Positions 1 through 6,144 of a stretch of DNA of 14,949 bases are shown piece by piece. The stretch comes from UBA11579 sp039714215 (GTDB lineage: Bacteria > Chloroflexota > Anaerolineae > Anaerolineales > UBA11579): positions 1-14,949 of the forward strand of contig JBDLJU010000056.1 of NCBI GenBank assembly GCA_039714215.1, read 5' to 3'. The notes below the pieces were generated by a model, which saw only the letters and a list, made by a program, of their open reading frames with translations, had not been told where the DNA came from and searched no databases. The stretch's first letter is position 1. Every line of letters begins with the position of its first letter. A program made the position numbers and the translations under genes.

Positions 1-799
1 GATAGCTCATCTCGCTGTAATCTTTTACTTCGCTGTTGCCCTCGACCAGTTCAAACTCCGGGTGTGCTTCCTTAGAGACCTTGAATGGCTCGCTGTTGAG
101 ATCAACAATACTGTAGCCGGCTGGCACATCCTGGATCGGGTCATCCTCAGTGAAGATCATCTCATCATCCCCGAATCCGCTGGGGAAACCCTGCTCGTCG
201 TCTGGCGCCCAGATAATTAGATATCCCGCGGTGATTTCATAGTCTCGCTCAGCATCTGTAATCGTAGTGGTATGACCTGTCGACCAACCGGTACCTTCCC
301 GCTCCTCAAGGAATGGTCCACCCCAAATATTCCCCCAAAAAGCGACCCCGAAGACCATCAATCCCTGGTCTTCATCGCTGTCCTGGTCGAGATCGACATA
401 GGTGCCCTGGGGCTGGGTTGGCAGGGAGAGGCTGAAACCGAGGGTGTTTTCGTCAATTTCCCAAACTGGGCCAATTGCCTGCCCTTCCAGCGGGAAGATA
501 AATTCCTTGTCCCGGGCAATGAAACCAGCCTGGTCTTCGAGCAGGATAAAAGGCTCAGCGGTGATATTGATGAAGAACGGGGAAGTAAATGGGATCGTCC
601 CGCTGATCATCACTGGCTCATCCGGGTCAGAAGGAGAAGTGACGCTGTTCTCGTCCTCACTTGATCCTTCTGTATTCACATTGTTATTACTGTTATTTGT
701 TGTCTGGTTGTGATTTTGTTCCGTGCCGAAATTTGCACAGGCTATTGATATTGCCAGCAGCAAGAAAACGATAAAAATGAGGCGAAAAATTTTAGACAT
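1..799 (-). CDS. Lipoprotein, probable N-terminal part of an S41-family peptidase (partial, runs off left edge)
   Basis: An open frame of 266 codons starts at the ATG at 799 and continues past base 1, so the C-terminus is missing. The start is fixed by AAGGAG six bases upstream. Residues 1-20 form a hydrophobic signal sequence ending in SIAC, so Cys21 would be the lipidated residue; Ser at -3 is not the best lipobox. An Asn/Gln/Ser/Glu-rich linker (about 25-60) follows, then a globular part with phrases such as PFILLEDQAGF, GPFLEERE and IIWAPDDEQGFPSGFGDDE. From memory, this module precedes a C-terminal S41 (tail-specific protease) domain in Chloroflexota extracytoplasmic proteins; the catalytic part would lie outside the window. 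The lipoprotein nature is visible; the peptidase assignment is inferred. The acidic DxDxDxD-like stretch near residue 140 could bind calcium. Confidence 0.8.
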   Translation of the reverse strand, partial: MSKIFRLIFIVFLLLAISIACANFGTEQNHNQTTNNSNNNVNTEGSSEDENSVTSPSDPDEPVMISGTIPFTSPFFINITAEPFILLEDQAGFIARDKEFIFPLEGQAIGPVWEIDENTLGFSLSLPTQPQGTYVDLDQDSDEDQGLMVFGVAFWGNIWGGPFLEEREGTGWSTGHTTTITDAERDYEITAGYLIIWAPDDEQGFPSGFGDDEMIFTEDDPIQDVPAGYSIVDLNSEPFKVSKEAHPEFELVEGNSEVKDYSEMSY

Positions 800-834
800 G
801 TCATGCTCCTTCAAAAATCTTTTTGGTCCGTTTG

Positions 835-863
835 AGTATACCTGATGCCTGGAGAAAGGTCGA
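835..863 (-). promoter_or_regulatory. Sigma70-type promoter of the lipoprotein gene
   Basis: On the minus strand TCGACC (863-858, 4 of 6 matches to TTGACA) is separated by exactly 17 bases from TATACT (840-835, 5 of 6 matches to TATAAT). Transcription would begin near 828, giving a leader of about 29 bases that contains the AAGGAG ribosome site of the gene starting at 799. Confidence 0.55.
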
Positions 864-953
864 GGAAAGAGGTGTCTTAGTACCCTGGTGGGATCAATTT
901 CAATAGAAAGATTAAAAATAGATTAAACTTTCGAATTTGTTAAGTTATTGGTG

Positions 954-987
954 GGTTAGCGTAGGCTAAACGTAGGTTAAGCGTCAA
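954..987 (+). repeat. Three helically phased direct repeats, possible response-regulator box
   Basis: The sequence GGYTA recurs at 954, 964 and 975, each followed after 0-1 bases by RCGT. The unit is therefore about TTARCGTAGG with 10-11 base spacing, one DNA turn, and the third copy is slightly degenerate at its end. Direct repeats with this spacing are typical binding sites of OmpR/PhoB-class response regulators. They lie about 22 bases before a -10-like box on the + strand and about 90 bases upstream of the -35 of the minus-strand lipoprotein gene, so either side could be the target. The repeats are visible; the regulator is inferred. Confidence 0.4.
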
Positions 988-1008
988 GTAATTTTATTCA
1001 CTTTCGAT

Positions 1009-1014
1009 TATAGT
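1009..1014 (+). promoter_or_regulatory. Possible -10 box of a + strand transcript
   Basis: TATAGT at 1009-1014 is a 5-of-6 match to TATAAT. No good -35 lies 16-18 bases upstream, so a promoter here would probably need an activator; the phased repeats at 954-987 are a candidate site. Transcription would begin near 1021 and run into the hairpin at 1060-1094. Confidence 0.3.
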
Positions 1015-1020
1015 TAAACC

Positions 1021-1094
1021 ATAAGTAAAGGGCGAAAAACTCTTCTTCTCCTCCTTATCGAGAGCCGGATGGCGTGCCGGCTCTCAATATTTTT
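1021..1094 (+). ncRNA. Candidate small RNA with an anti-Shine-Dalgarno seed
   Basis: This stretch lies between a -10-like box and an intrinsic-terminator hairpin in the same orientation, and holds no open frame. Just before the hairpin sits a pyrimidine tract (1041-1058) containing CCTCCTTA at 1050-1057, identical to the anti-Shine-Dalgarno end of 16S rRNA. A short RNA with such an unpaired seed followed by a terminator stem matches the design of known C-rich or UCUCC-type translation-inhibiting sRNAs. No family is recognised. The alternative is that the hairpin only ends transcription of tag from the other side and the pyrimidine tract is chance. Confidence 0.3.
1060..1094 (+). terminator. 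Intrinsic terminator hairpin, + orientation
   Basis: GAGAGCCGG (1060-1068) pairs perfectly with CCGGCTCTC (1077-1085) around an 8-base loop, followed by AATATTTTT. The T-run is on the + strand. Read on the minus strand, behind tag, the stem is followed by purine-rich sequence, so it would be a weaker terminator for tag. No annotated + strand gene ends here, which is why a short upstream transcript is worth considering. Confidence 0.6.
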
Positions 1095-1105
1095 AAGGAG
1101 AATCT

Positions 1106-1672
1106 CTATCCTCCCAGCTCACGATATCGGAAGCAATCAGTGGTATGGTCATTGACCATCCCAACAGCCTGCATATGGGCATAACAAATCGTCGGACCAA
1201 CAAACTTAAACCCCCGCTGTTTCAGGTCTTTGCTGAGTAATTCCGAAAGTGGTGTTTTCGCGGGGATTTGGTTCATCTTTTTCCACTGATTAATGATTGG
1301 TTTGTGGTCAATGAAAGCCCACATGTAGTTATCAAAACTGCCAAATTCCTCCTGCACTTTCAGAAATGCCTGTGCGTTGGTTACTGCAGAACGGACTTTC
1401 AGCTTGTTGCGGATAATCCCCGGATTGCTGAGCAGTTGATCAATTTTGGCCTGGTCGTAGTTGGCTACTTTTTCGGGGTCAAAATAATCGAAAGCCTCCC
1501 TGTAGTTTTCTCTTTTACGCAAGATTGTGATCCAGCTCAAACCAGCCTGAGCGCCCTCCAGGATGATAAATTCAAACAATTTTTGGTCGTCATGCACCGG
1601 TTTTCCCCATTCTTGATCGTGGTAGGCGATGTAGAGCGGATCGCTTCCTGCCCATTCGCAGCGGGTTGGCAT
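1106..1672 (-). CDS. tag: DNA-3-methyladenine glycosylase I
   Basis: Tag removes 3-methyladenine from alkylated DNA as the first step of base excision repair in the cytoplasm. The 188 residues are full length for the family (E. coli 187). The Zn-snap residues are all present, shifted by one from E. coli: Cys5, His18 (in AYHDQEWG), His176 and Cys180 (in HTTDC). Glu39 and Trp47, in the LEGAQAGLSW stretch, match the base-pocket Glu38 and Trp46. The start at 1672 has GGAGG six bases upstream and places Cys5 where the family has Cys4. The gene is divergent from murJ, with a TATAAT box of its own. Confidence 0.95.
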   Translation of the reverse strand: MPTRCEWAGSDPLYIAYHDQEWGKPVHDDQKLFEFIILEGAQAGLSWITILRKRENYREAFDYFDPEKVANYDQAKIDQLLSNPGIIRNKLKVRSAVTNAQAFLKVQEEFGSFDNYMWAFIDHKPIINQWKKMNQIPAKTPLSELLSKDLKQRGFKFVGPTICYAHMQAVGMVNDHTTDCFRYRELGG

Positions 1673-1704
1673 TTGTCAGCCTCCAGTTGGTATCGGATCA
1701 GCTC

Positions 1705-1710
1705 ATTATA
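1705..1710 (-). promoter_or_regulatory. -10 box of the tag promoter
   Basis: On the minus strand a perfect TATAAT spans 1710-1705. The predicted start near 1698 leaves a leader of about 25 bases that includes GGAGG. No convincing -35 is seen at 17 bases; GGTTTA/TGGTTT sequences there overlap the dyad at 1723-1734. Confidence 0.45.
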
Positions 1711-1722
1711 GCGGGTTTCTCT

Positions 1723-1734
1723 GTGGTAAACCAC
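1723..1734. promoter_or_regulatory. Dyad between the divergent tag and murJ promoters, possible operator
   Basis: GTGGT-AA-ACCAC is a perfect 5-bp inverted repeat. It lies between the two TATAAT boxes, inside the -35/-10 spacer of each, where a bound protein could affect both tag and murJ. It is short enough to be chance. Confidence 0.25.
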
Positions 1735-1737
1735 TGA

Positions 1738-1743
1738 TATAAT
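1738..1743 (+). promoter_or_regulatory. -10 box of murJ, leaderless-type position
   Basis: A perfect TATAAT ends 6 bases before the GTG start at 1750. Transcription would begin at or next to the start codon, so the mRNA would be leaderless. No Shine-Dalgarno sequence is present between the box and the GTG. A TTTCTC sequence at 1716-1721 is the only weak -35 candidate (spacing 16). Confidence 0.5.
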
Positions 1744-1749
1744 TCTGGC

Positions 1750-3351
1750 GTGACTGAAACTGTACCCCCAACCACCGAATCATCTGCCGCCAATCAACAG
1801 ATCGCCCGCGCAGCCAAAATTGTGATGCTCGGCTTTGTGCTCAGCAACCTCACCGGCCTGGTGCGCCAGGTGATGATTGCCAATATCTTTGGTACCGAAG
1901 GTGAGATCGACGCCTATTATGCCGCCCTTGGCCTGCCGGATATGCTCTTCGCATTGGTCGCCGGGGGTGCTTTGGCCTCAGCGTTTATTCCTACACTGAC
2001 TGAGTTCTTAGAGCGGAATGACCGCGAGGGTGGTTGGAAGCTGACCTCCTCTATCGCCAATCTGGTAACCCTGGCAATGGTCGTTTTTGGGGTAGTGGTC
2101 TTTATTTTTGCGCTGCCGGTGGTTGAGATTGTTCTCGCGCCCGATTTTTCTCCTGCCCTGCAGCAGCTGACCGCCGATATGCTCCGCATTTTACTGCTGT
2201 CACCGATTTTGTTGGGGTTGAGCGGCCTGGTGACCGGCGTGCTGCAAGCCCACCAATCCTTTTTACTACCCAGCTTTTCTTCAACGTTATATTGGGTGGG
2301 GGTGATCATTGGCCTGCTGGTTTTCGTGCCCTCGATGGGGATTTATGGTCTCGCCTGGGGGACGATTTTAGGCACGGCGATGCATCTTGGGGTACAGATT
2401 CCCGGATTACTGAAACTGCCCAAACGCAAATATTCATTTTCTCTTGGGCTGGATATGCCCGCAGTGCGGCAGGTTGGGCGGCTGATTGCCCCGCGTTTGC
2501 TGGGAGCAGCGATTGTCCAGATCAATTTTTTAGTGAGCATTAACCTGGCGTCTGGGATGCTGGAAGGCAGTCTGACGGCATTTAAGAATGCCTATATGGT
2601 GATGACCATGCCGCAGGTGGTGATTGCTCAATCAATTTCTATTGCAGCATTACCAACATTTTCAGCACAAATTGCAAGGGGTGAGCGCGAGGGGATGCGC
2701 AGTTCGCTGGCATCCAGCCTGCGCAGCATCCTGCTGCTCTCAATTCCAGCGATGGTGGGATTGATCCTGCTGCGTACCCCGGTGATCTCAATGCTGTTTG
2801 AACGCGGCGCGTTTGATCAGCGCTCAGTGACGCTGACTGCCTGGGCATTGCTGTGGTATTCCGCCGGTTTGGTGAGCCACTCGGTGCTCGAAATTATCGT
2901 GCGTGCCTTTTATGCGATGCAGGATACCCGCACACCGGTAATCATCGGGGTCGGGGCAATGAGCCTGAATGTGGTATTTAGTCTAACCCTGCCTGGCTTA
3001 TTTGAGCGGATCGGCTGGCTGCCGCACGGCGGCCTGGCATTGGCAAACACACTGGCAACCACGATAGAGGTGATCATCTTGCTGTACTTGATGCGCATAC
3101 GCCTCGATGGCCTGGAAGGACGCTATTTGCTATCTGGAATTTGGAAATCGGTGTTGGCAGCGGGGGGGATGTCTGCGCTGGTGGTATCGTGGCTGGGATA
3201 CTCTGCGGGGTATTCGGTCTGGTTGGTGGGAATCGCTGGGATCTTGCTGGGTGGGGCCGCCTATGCGGTCATCTTGCTGCTGCTGCGCGTCGAAGAGACT
3301 GCTGCAGTTATTAATTTGGCACGCCGAATGGGGAAAAGAATCTTTCCTTGA
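1750..3351 (+). CDS. murJ: Lipid II flippase MurJ (MviN family)
   Basis: MurJ moves lipid-linked peptidoglycan precursor across the cytoplasmic membrane. The 533 residues are full length, with a polar N-terminus of about 22 residues and then roughly 14 hydrophobic segments. The opening family pattern is clear: GLVRQVMIANIFG, then DAYYAALGLPDMLFALVAGGALASAFIP. Arg39 and Asp54 align with E. coli Arg24 and Asp39. The positions of E. coli Arg18 and Arg52 hold Asn33 and Ala (LPDMLFAL in place of LPNLLRRI), so two functionally important arginines of the E. coli protein are missing. A MurJ-like paralogue of another role is therefore possible. The start is GTG, chosen because it follows a TATAAT at leaderless spacing and gives the expected N-terminus. 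The gene is divergent from tag and appears monocistronic. Confidence 0.9.
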   Translation: MTETVPPTTESSAANQQIARAAKIVMLGFVLSNLTGLVRQVMIANIFGTEGEIDAYYAALGLPDMLFALVAGGALASAFIPTLTEFLERNDREGGWKLTSSIANLVTLAMVVFGVVVFIFALPVVEIVLAPDFSPALQQLTADMLRILLLSPILLGLSGLVTGVLQAHQSFLLPSFSSTLYWVGVIIGLLVFVPSMGIYGLAWGTILGTAMHLGVQIPGLLKLPKRKYSFSLGLDMPAVRQVGRLIAPRLLGAAIVQINFLVSINLASGMLEGSLTAFKNAYMVMTMPQVVIAQSISIAALPTFSAQIARGEREGMRSSLASSLRSILLLSIPAMVGLILLRTPVISMLFERGAFDQRSVTLTAWALLWYSAGLVSHSVLEIIVRAFYAMQDTRTPVIIGVGAMSLNVVFSLTLPGLFERIGWLPHGGLALANTLATTIEVIILLYLMRIRLDGLEGRYLLSGIWKSVLAAGGMSALVVSWLGYSAGYSVWLVGIAGILLGGAAYAVILLLLRVEETAAVINLARRMGKRIFP

Positions 3352-3503
3352 GGGCGGCTGCTTAATTTATTTTCTTAGCAGCTTACATCAAACCTTCCCA
3401 ATTAATTCACAATATTTTCACACCCCTGAAGGATAATTTTGGGGGACGGTGAAAAGCATTCCCCAAGGGAAAATTTCTTGCAAAAATGTTAACACTGATC
3501 TTA
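3352..3503. other. Gene-free stretch after murJ with two weak hairpins
   Basis: No open frame fits here. GCTGCT (3357-3362) pairs with AGCAGC (3377-3382) around a 14-base loop just after the murJ stop, but no T-run follows, so it is at best a weak terminator. TTGGGG (3439-3444) pairs with CCCCAA (3461-3466), flanked by AATTTT and AAAATT, giving an interrupted longer dyad of unknown role. Confidence 0.3.
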
Positions 3504-3510
3504 CTAAGCC

Positions 3511-3526
3511 CCATGAATAGTCATGG
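3511..3526. promoter_or_regulatory. Upstream dyad in the marR promoter
   Basis: CCATGA-ATAG-TCATGG is a perfect inverted repeat with 6-bp arms and a 4-base centre. It directly abuts the probable -10 TAATAT at 3527. Its sequence differs from the downstream MarR box, so it may bind another protein or an activator. Confidence 0.4.
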
Positions 3527-3532
3527 TAATAT
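3527..3532 (+). promoter_or_regulatory. Probable extended -10 box of the efflux operon
   Basis: TGG-TAATAT at 3524-3532 resembles an extended -10 (TGnTATAAT). The start of transcription would fall near 3539, immediately before the palindrome at 3541. No clear -35 is seen, as is common with extended -10 promoters. Confidence 0.4.
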
Positions 3533-3540
3533 TCTGGAGA

Positions 3541-3557
3541 TTAGTTAGTCTAACTAA
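3541..3557. promoter_or_regulatory. MarR-type operator, perfect palindrome
   Basis: TTAGTTAGTCTAACTAA has 8-bp arms (TTAGTTAG / CTAACTAA) around one central base. Its length, AT-richness and TTAG/CTAA ends are typical of MarR-family binding sites. It lies 23 bases before the marR start and just downstream of the probable -10, an ideal place for autorepression of the whole operon. Confidence 0.75.
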
Positions 3558-3579
3558 ATAAATCTGTAGGAAAAAATTG

Positions 3580-4044
3580 ATGGGCACTACCGAAGGTAAT
3601 TTACTCACAGAAGGAAACCCTGAATCACGATTAATGCTGTTAATGCAGCGGCTTTGGCGGATTCCTGATGGAGGGAATCTAAAAGGACAATTTGACCTGA
3701 CCATACCGCAGGTGCGTTTGATTAGATTTGTCAGGCGGAACCTGGGCTGTCATTTGCAGGATATCGCAGAAGGGCTAGAGCTTTCCCCGCCAACGGTGAG
3801 TGTCGCGATCCGAAAATTAGAAGCAGGGGGCTGGTTGGAACGCCGCCCTGACCCTGACGATGGCCGGGCGAGCTGTGTGTTCTTAACTCAGGAAAGTGAC
3901 CGGGTGGTTGAAGAAATGCTGGTCCATCGGAAGAAAATTGGGAAAATGCTGTTTAGCGGGCTGTCAGATACAGAACAAGAACAACTGTTGGCGTTGCTAG
4001 AAAAGGGAATAATTTCAATAGAGAACCACTTACTTAAGCAATAA
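3580..4044 (+). CDS. MarR-family transcriptional regulator
   Basis: A 154-residue winged-helix regulator, probably a homodimer that represses its own operon until a ligand binds. The HTH is visible: LQDIAEGLELS, then the recognition helix SPPTVSVAIRKLEAGG (about 69-84). The wing RRPDPDDGRAS (88-98) carries the family's D-x-R-type signature. Terminal helices form the dimer interface. Cys57 and Cys99 lie near the DNA-binding part, so redox sensing cannot be excluded. I chose ATG 3580 with AGGA eight bases upstream; a TTG at 3577 in the same frame is too close. It is the first gene of the efflux operon, 23 bases ahead of the adaptor gene, and the palindrome at 3541 is its likely site. Confidence 0.92.
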   Translation: MGTTEGNLLTEGNPESRLMLLMQRLWRIPDGGNLKGQFDLTIPQVRLIRFVRRNLGCHLQDIAEGLELSPPTVSVAIRKLEAGGWLERRPDPDDGRASCVFLTQESDRVVEEMLVHRKKIGKMLFSGLSDTEQEQLLALLEKGIISIENHLLKQ

Positions 4045-4067
4045 TCACATTATTAGGAGAAGTTTTA

Positions 4068-5456
4068 ATGAGCAAGAAAAGAATAATCATCATCGCAGTT
4101 GCTGCCGTAATTATCATCGCAGCTTTTTTTGGGATTCGCGCATTCAATCAATCCAAGAATGCCGCTGCGGAGGGGTTGCTGACTGAGACAGCCAAAATTG
4201 GTTCTTTAGAAGCCTTTGTAGGCGGGACTGGGACGGTGCACTCCAATCAAAACGCGACCCTCACCTGGCAAACCAGCGGAACAGTAGAGTCTGTTCTCGC
4301 CGGTCTTGGCGATCAGGTTGCTGCCGGGGATATCCTGGCTGAGCTGTATACATCCTCACTTTCCCAGGCTGTGATCCTCGCCCGTGCGGATTTGGTTTCC
4401 GCGCAGGATGCCCTGGAAGATTTCCACGACTCGTTTGGTCCGCTTGCGATTGCGCTGGCGGAGCAGAAAGTTGCCAATGCCCGCGACGCAGTCAGTGACA
4501 CCGAAGAAGAGTTGGATGGAATTTACTACACCGGTACGGATGATGAAATCGAAGATGCCCGGGAGGCATTTTGGGATGCACAAGATAAATTAGATCAGAT
4601 CGCCGACCAATTTTCGGAGACAAGTTACCAATACCGTCAAATGTACCAGACCTACGCCTCCGCATTGGCGCATTACAACTATGTGTCTGGGAATACGGTA
4701 GATGATATCAAAGAGGCGCAGTATCAATCTGCGTTTGATGTTGCTATTCAACAGCTCGCCGAAGCAGAAGCTGAATACAACCGCCTGCTGACAGGACCCA
4801 GGGCTGATGAAATCGCCGCTGCTGAAGCGCGGGTTGCTGCAGCTCAAGCAACCTTGCAGTTAGCCTGGGTCGAAGCTCCGTTTGCTGGCACAGTCACCAT
4901 CGCCGATCCGCTTCCGGGGGATCAGGTAACTGCAGGGACGATGGCTTTCCAGATCGATGATCTGACTCATTTATTGGTGGATGTTGAAATCTCTGAGGTT
5001 GACATTAACCGGGTCGCTGTTGGACAGCAGGCGGAATTAAGTTTCGATGCGATCCTGGCGATGGAGTTTGCCGGTGAGGTTGTTGAAGTATCCCCGGTGG
5101 GTACCTCTGTGCAGGGATTGGTTAATTTCCTGGTCTCAGTCGAGTTAACCGATCCAGATGAGTTGATCAAGCCGGGGATGACCGCAGCGGTCAATATCCG
5201 CGTCGAGGAATTAGAAGATGTACTCCTCGTTCCCAACCGGGCAGTCCGTGTTGTTGATGGTGAGCGGGTAGTTTACGTGCTGACGGACGACGGGTCAATT
5301 GAGATGGTCAAGATCGAATTGGGTGCAAACTCCGACCTCCACAGCGAAGTGATTGGCGGCGAATTGGGCGCTGGAGATGAGATCATTCTCAATCCAACAA
5401 CCTCTTTCTTCGATTCGATGGAAAACAACCATCGCGGCCCGTTCGGAGGAAATTAG
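4068..5456 (+). CDS. Efflux membrane-fusion adaptor (HlyD/MacA/YknX type)
   Basis: A 462-residue adaptor for the ABC exporter encoded next to it. Residues 5-24 form an N-terminal membrane anchor after a short Lys/Arg cytoplasmic end. The first half of the lipoyl-like domain (about 50-95, GTGTVHSN...GDQVAAGDILAEL) is followed by a long Ala/Glu-rich coiled coil (about 100-262). The second lipoyl half comes next (VEAPFAGTVTIADPLPGDQVTAG, about 267-289), then beta-barrel and membrane-proximal domains (DVEISEVDINRVAVGQQAELSFDA, LIKPGMTAAVNI, VLLVPNRAV). The start has AGGAGA seven bases upstream. It ends one base before the ABC gene. No outer-membrane TolC-like partner is encoded here. In Bacillus YknXYZ such an adaptor works without one, which would suit a single-membrane cell. 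Confidence 0.92.
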   Translation: MSKKRIIIIAVAAVIIIAAFFGIRAFNQSKNAAAEGLLTETAKIGSLEAFVGGTGTVHSNQNATLTWQTSGTVESVLAGLGDQVAAGDILAELYTSSLSQAVILARADLVSAQDALEDFHDSFGPLAIALAEQKVANARDAVSDTEEELDGIYYTGTDDEIEDAREAFWDAQDKLDQIADQFSETSYQYRQMYQTYASALAHYNYVSGNTVDDIKEAQYQSAFDVAIQQLAEAEAEYNRLLTGPRADEIAAAEARVAAAQATLQLAWVEAPFAGTVTIADPLPGDQVTAGTMAFQIDDLTHLLVDVEISEVDINRVAVGQQAELSFDAILAMEFAGEVVEVSPVGTSVQGLVNFLVSVELTDPDELIKPGMTAAVNIRVEELEDVLLVPNRAVRVVDGERVVYVLTDDGSIEMVKIELGANSDLHSEVIGGELGAGDEIILNPTTSFFDSMENNHRGPFGGN

Positions 5457-5457
5457 A

Positions 5458-6144
5458 ATGAGCGAATTGGTCGTAGATGCAAGAGATATCACCAAGGTTT
5501 ATGCGATGGGCGATGTTGAAGTTCATGCCCTCCGCGGCTTGAACCTGACGATTTCCTCTGGTGAGGTAGTTGCGATCATGGGGCCATCTGGATCTGGGAA
5601 ATCAACCCTGATGAATATGCTTGGCTGTCTGGATCGACCGACATCGGGTGAGTATTACCTTGATGGCGAATCGGTGGCTGAGCTGACTGATGACCAGCTG
5701 GCTGATATCCGCAACCGCAAAGTCGGGTTTGTTTTTCAGTCCTTCAACTTGCTCCCCCGGGCAACTGCGCTGGCCAATGTCGAGCTTCCGCTGCGCTATG
5801 CAGGGTATTCTGCCAGAGAACGAAAACAGAAAGCAATTGCAGCCTTAGAATCAGTCGGTCTTGGAGACCGGATCCACCACCGTCCGAATGAGCTATCAGG
5901 CGGGCAGCAGCAGCGGGTGGCGATGGCGCGCTCCTTGATCAATGATCCCTCGATCATTATGGCTGACGAACCAACCGGGAACCTGGACACCACATCCGGT
6001 GACGAGATCATGAAACTGCTCTTGGACCTGAACAAAGAACGCGGCACAACTTTGATTATTGTGACCCACGATCCGGAAATCGCCGAGCATACCCAGCGAG
6101 TTGTGATGATCCGTGACGGTGTGGTAGTAGAGGATAAATCATGA
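5458..6144 (+). CDS. ABC transporter ATP-binding protein (LolD/MacB/YknY type)
   Basis: The 228-residue nucleotide-binding subunit powers the MacB-type permease encoded next. All motifs are present: Walker A GPSGSGKST (42-50), Q-loop Gln94, signature LSGGQQQR (146-153), Walker B IIMADEP (166-172) with catalytic Glu171, D-loop GNLD and switch His204. LSGGQQQRVAMARSL followed by DEPTGNLD is diagnostic of the LolD/MacB/FtsE subclass. The start at 5458 has GGAGGA seven bases upstream; an upstream in-frame start within the adaptor gene is not supported. Its stop overlaps the permease start by four bases (ATGA), indicating coupled translation. Confidence 0.95.
   Translation: MSELVVDARDITKVYAMGDVEVHALRGLNLTISSGEVVAIMGPSGSGKSTLMNMLGCLDRPTSGEYYLDGESVAELTDDQLADIRNRKVGFVFQSFNLLPRATALANVELPLRYAGYSARERKQKAIAALESVGLGDRIHHRPNELSGGQQQRVAMARSLINDPSIIMADEPTGNLDTTSGDEIMKLLLDLNKERGTTLIIVTHDPEIAEHTQRVVMIRDGVVVEDKS

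Noticed and set aside
272..713. Open frames of 130 and 103 codons on the + strand
   Set aside because: They lie opposite the partial lipoprotein gene (start 799, minus), which has a signal peptide, ribosome site and promoter. Neither + frame has a ribosome site or a recognisable pattern.
1025..1058. Strong Shine-Dalgarno AAGGAGGAG on the minus strand at 1057-1049 for a small protein gene
   Set aside because: The nearest ATG downstream on that strand is more than 20 bases away, with no suitable alternative start in between, so the sequence is better read as an anti-SD tract of a + strand RNA or as chance.
5353..5457. Extended N-terminus for the ABC ATPase starting inside the adaptor gene
   Set aside because: It would overlap the adaptor frame by about 100 bases, and the extra residues do not belong to the family. 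GGAGGA seven bases before 5458 fixes the true start.
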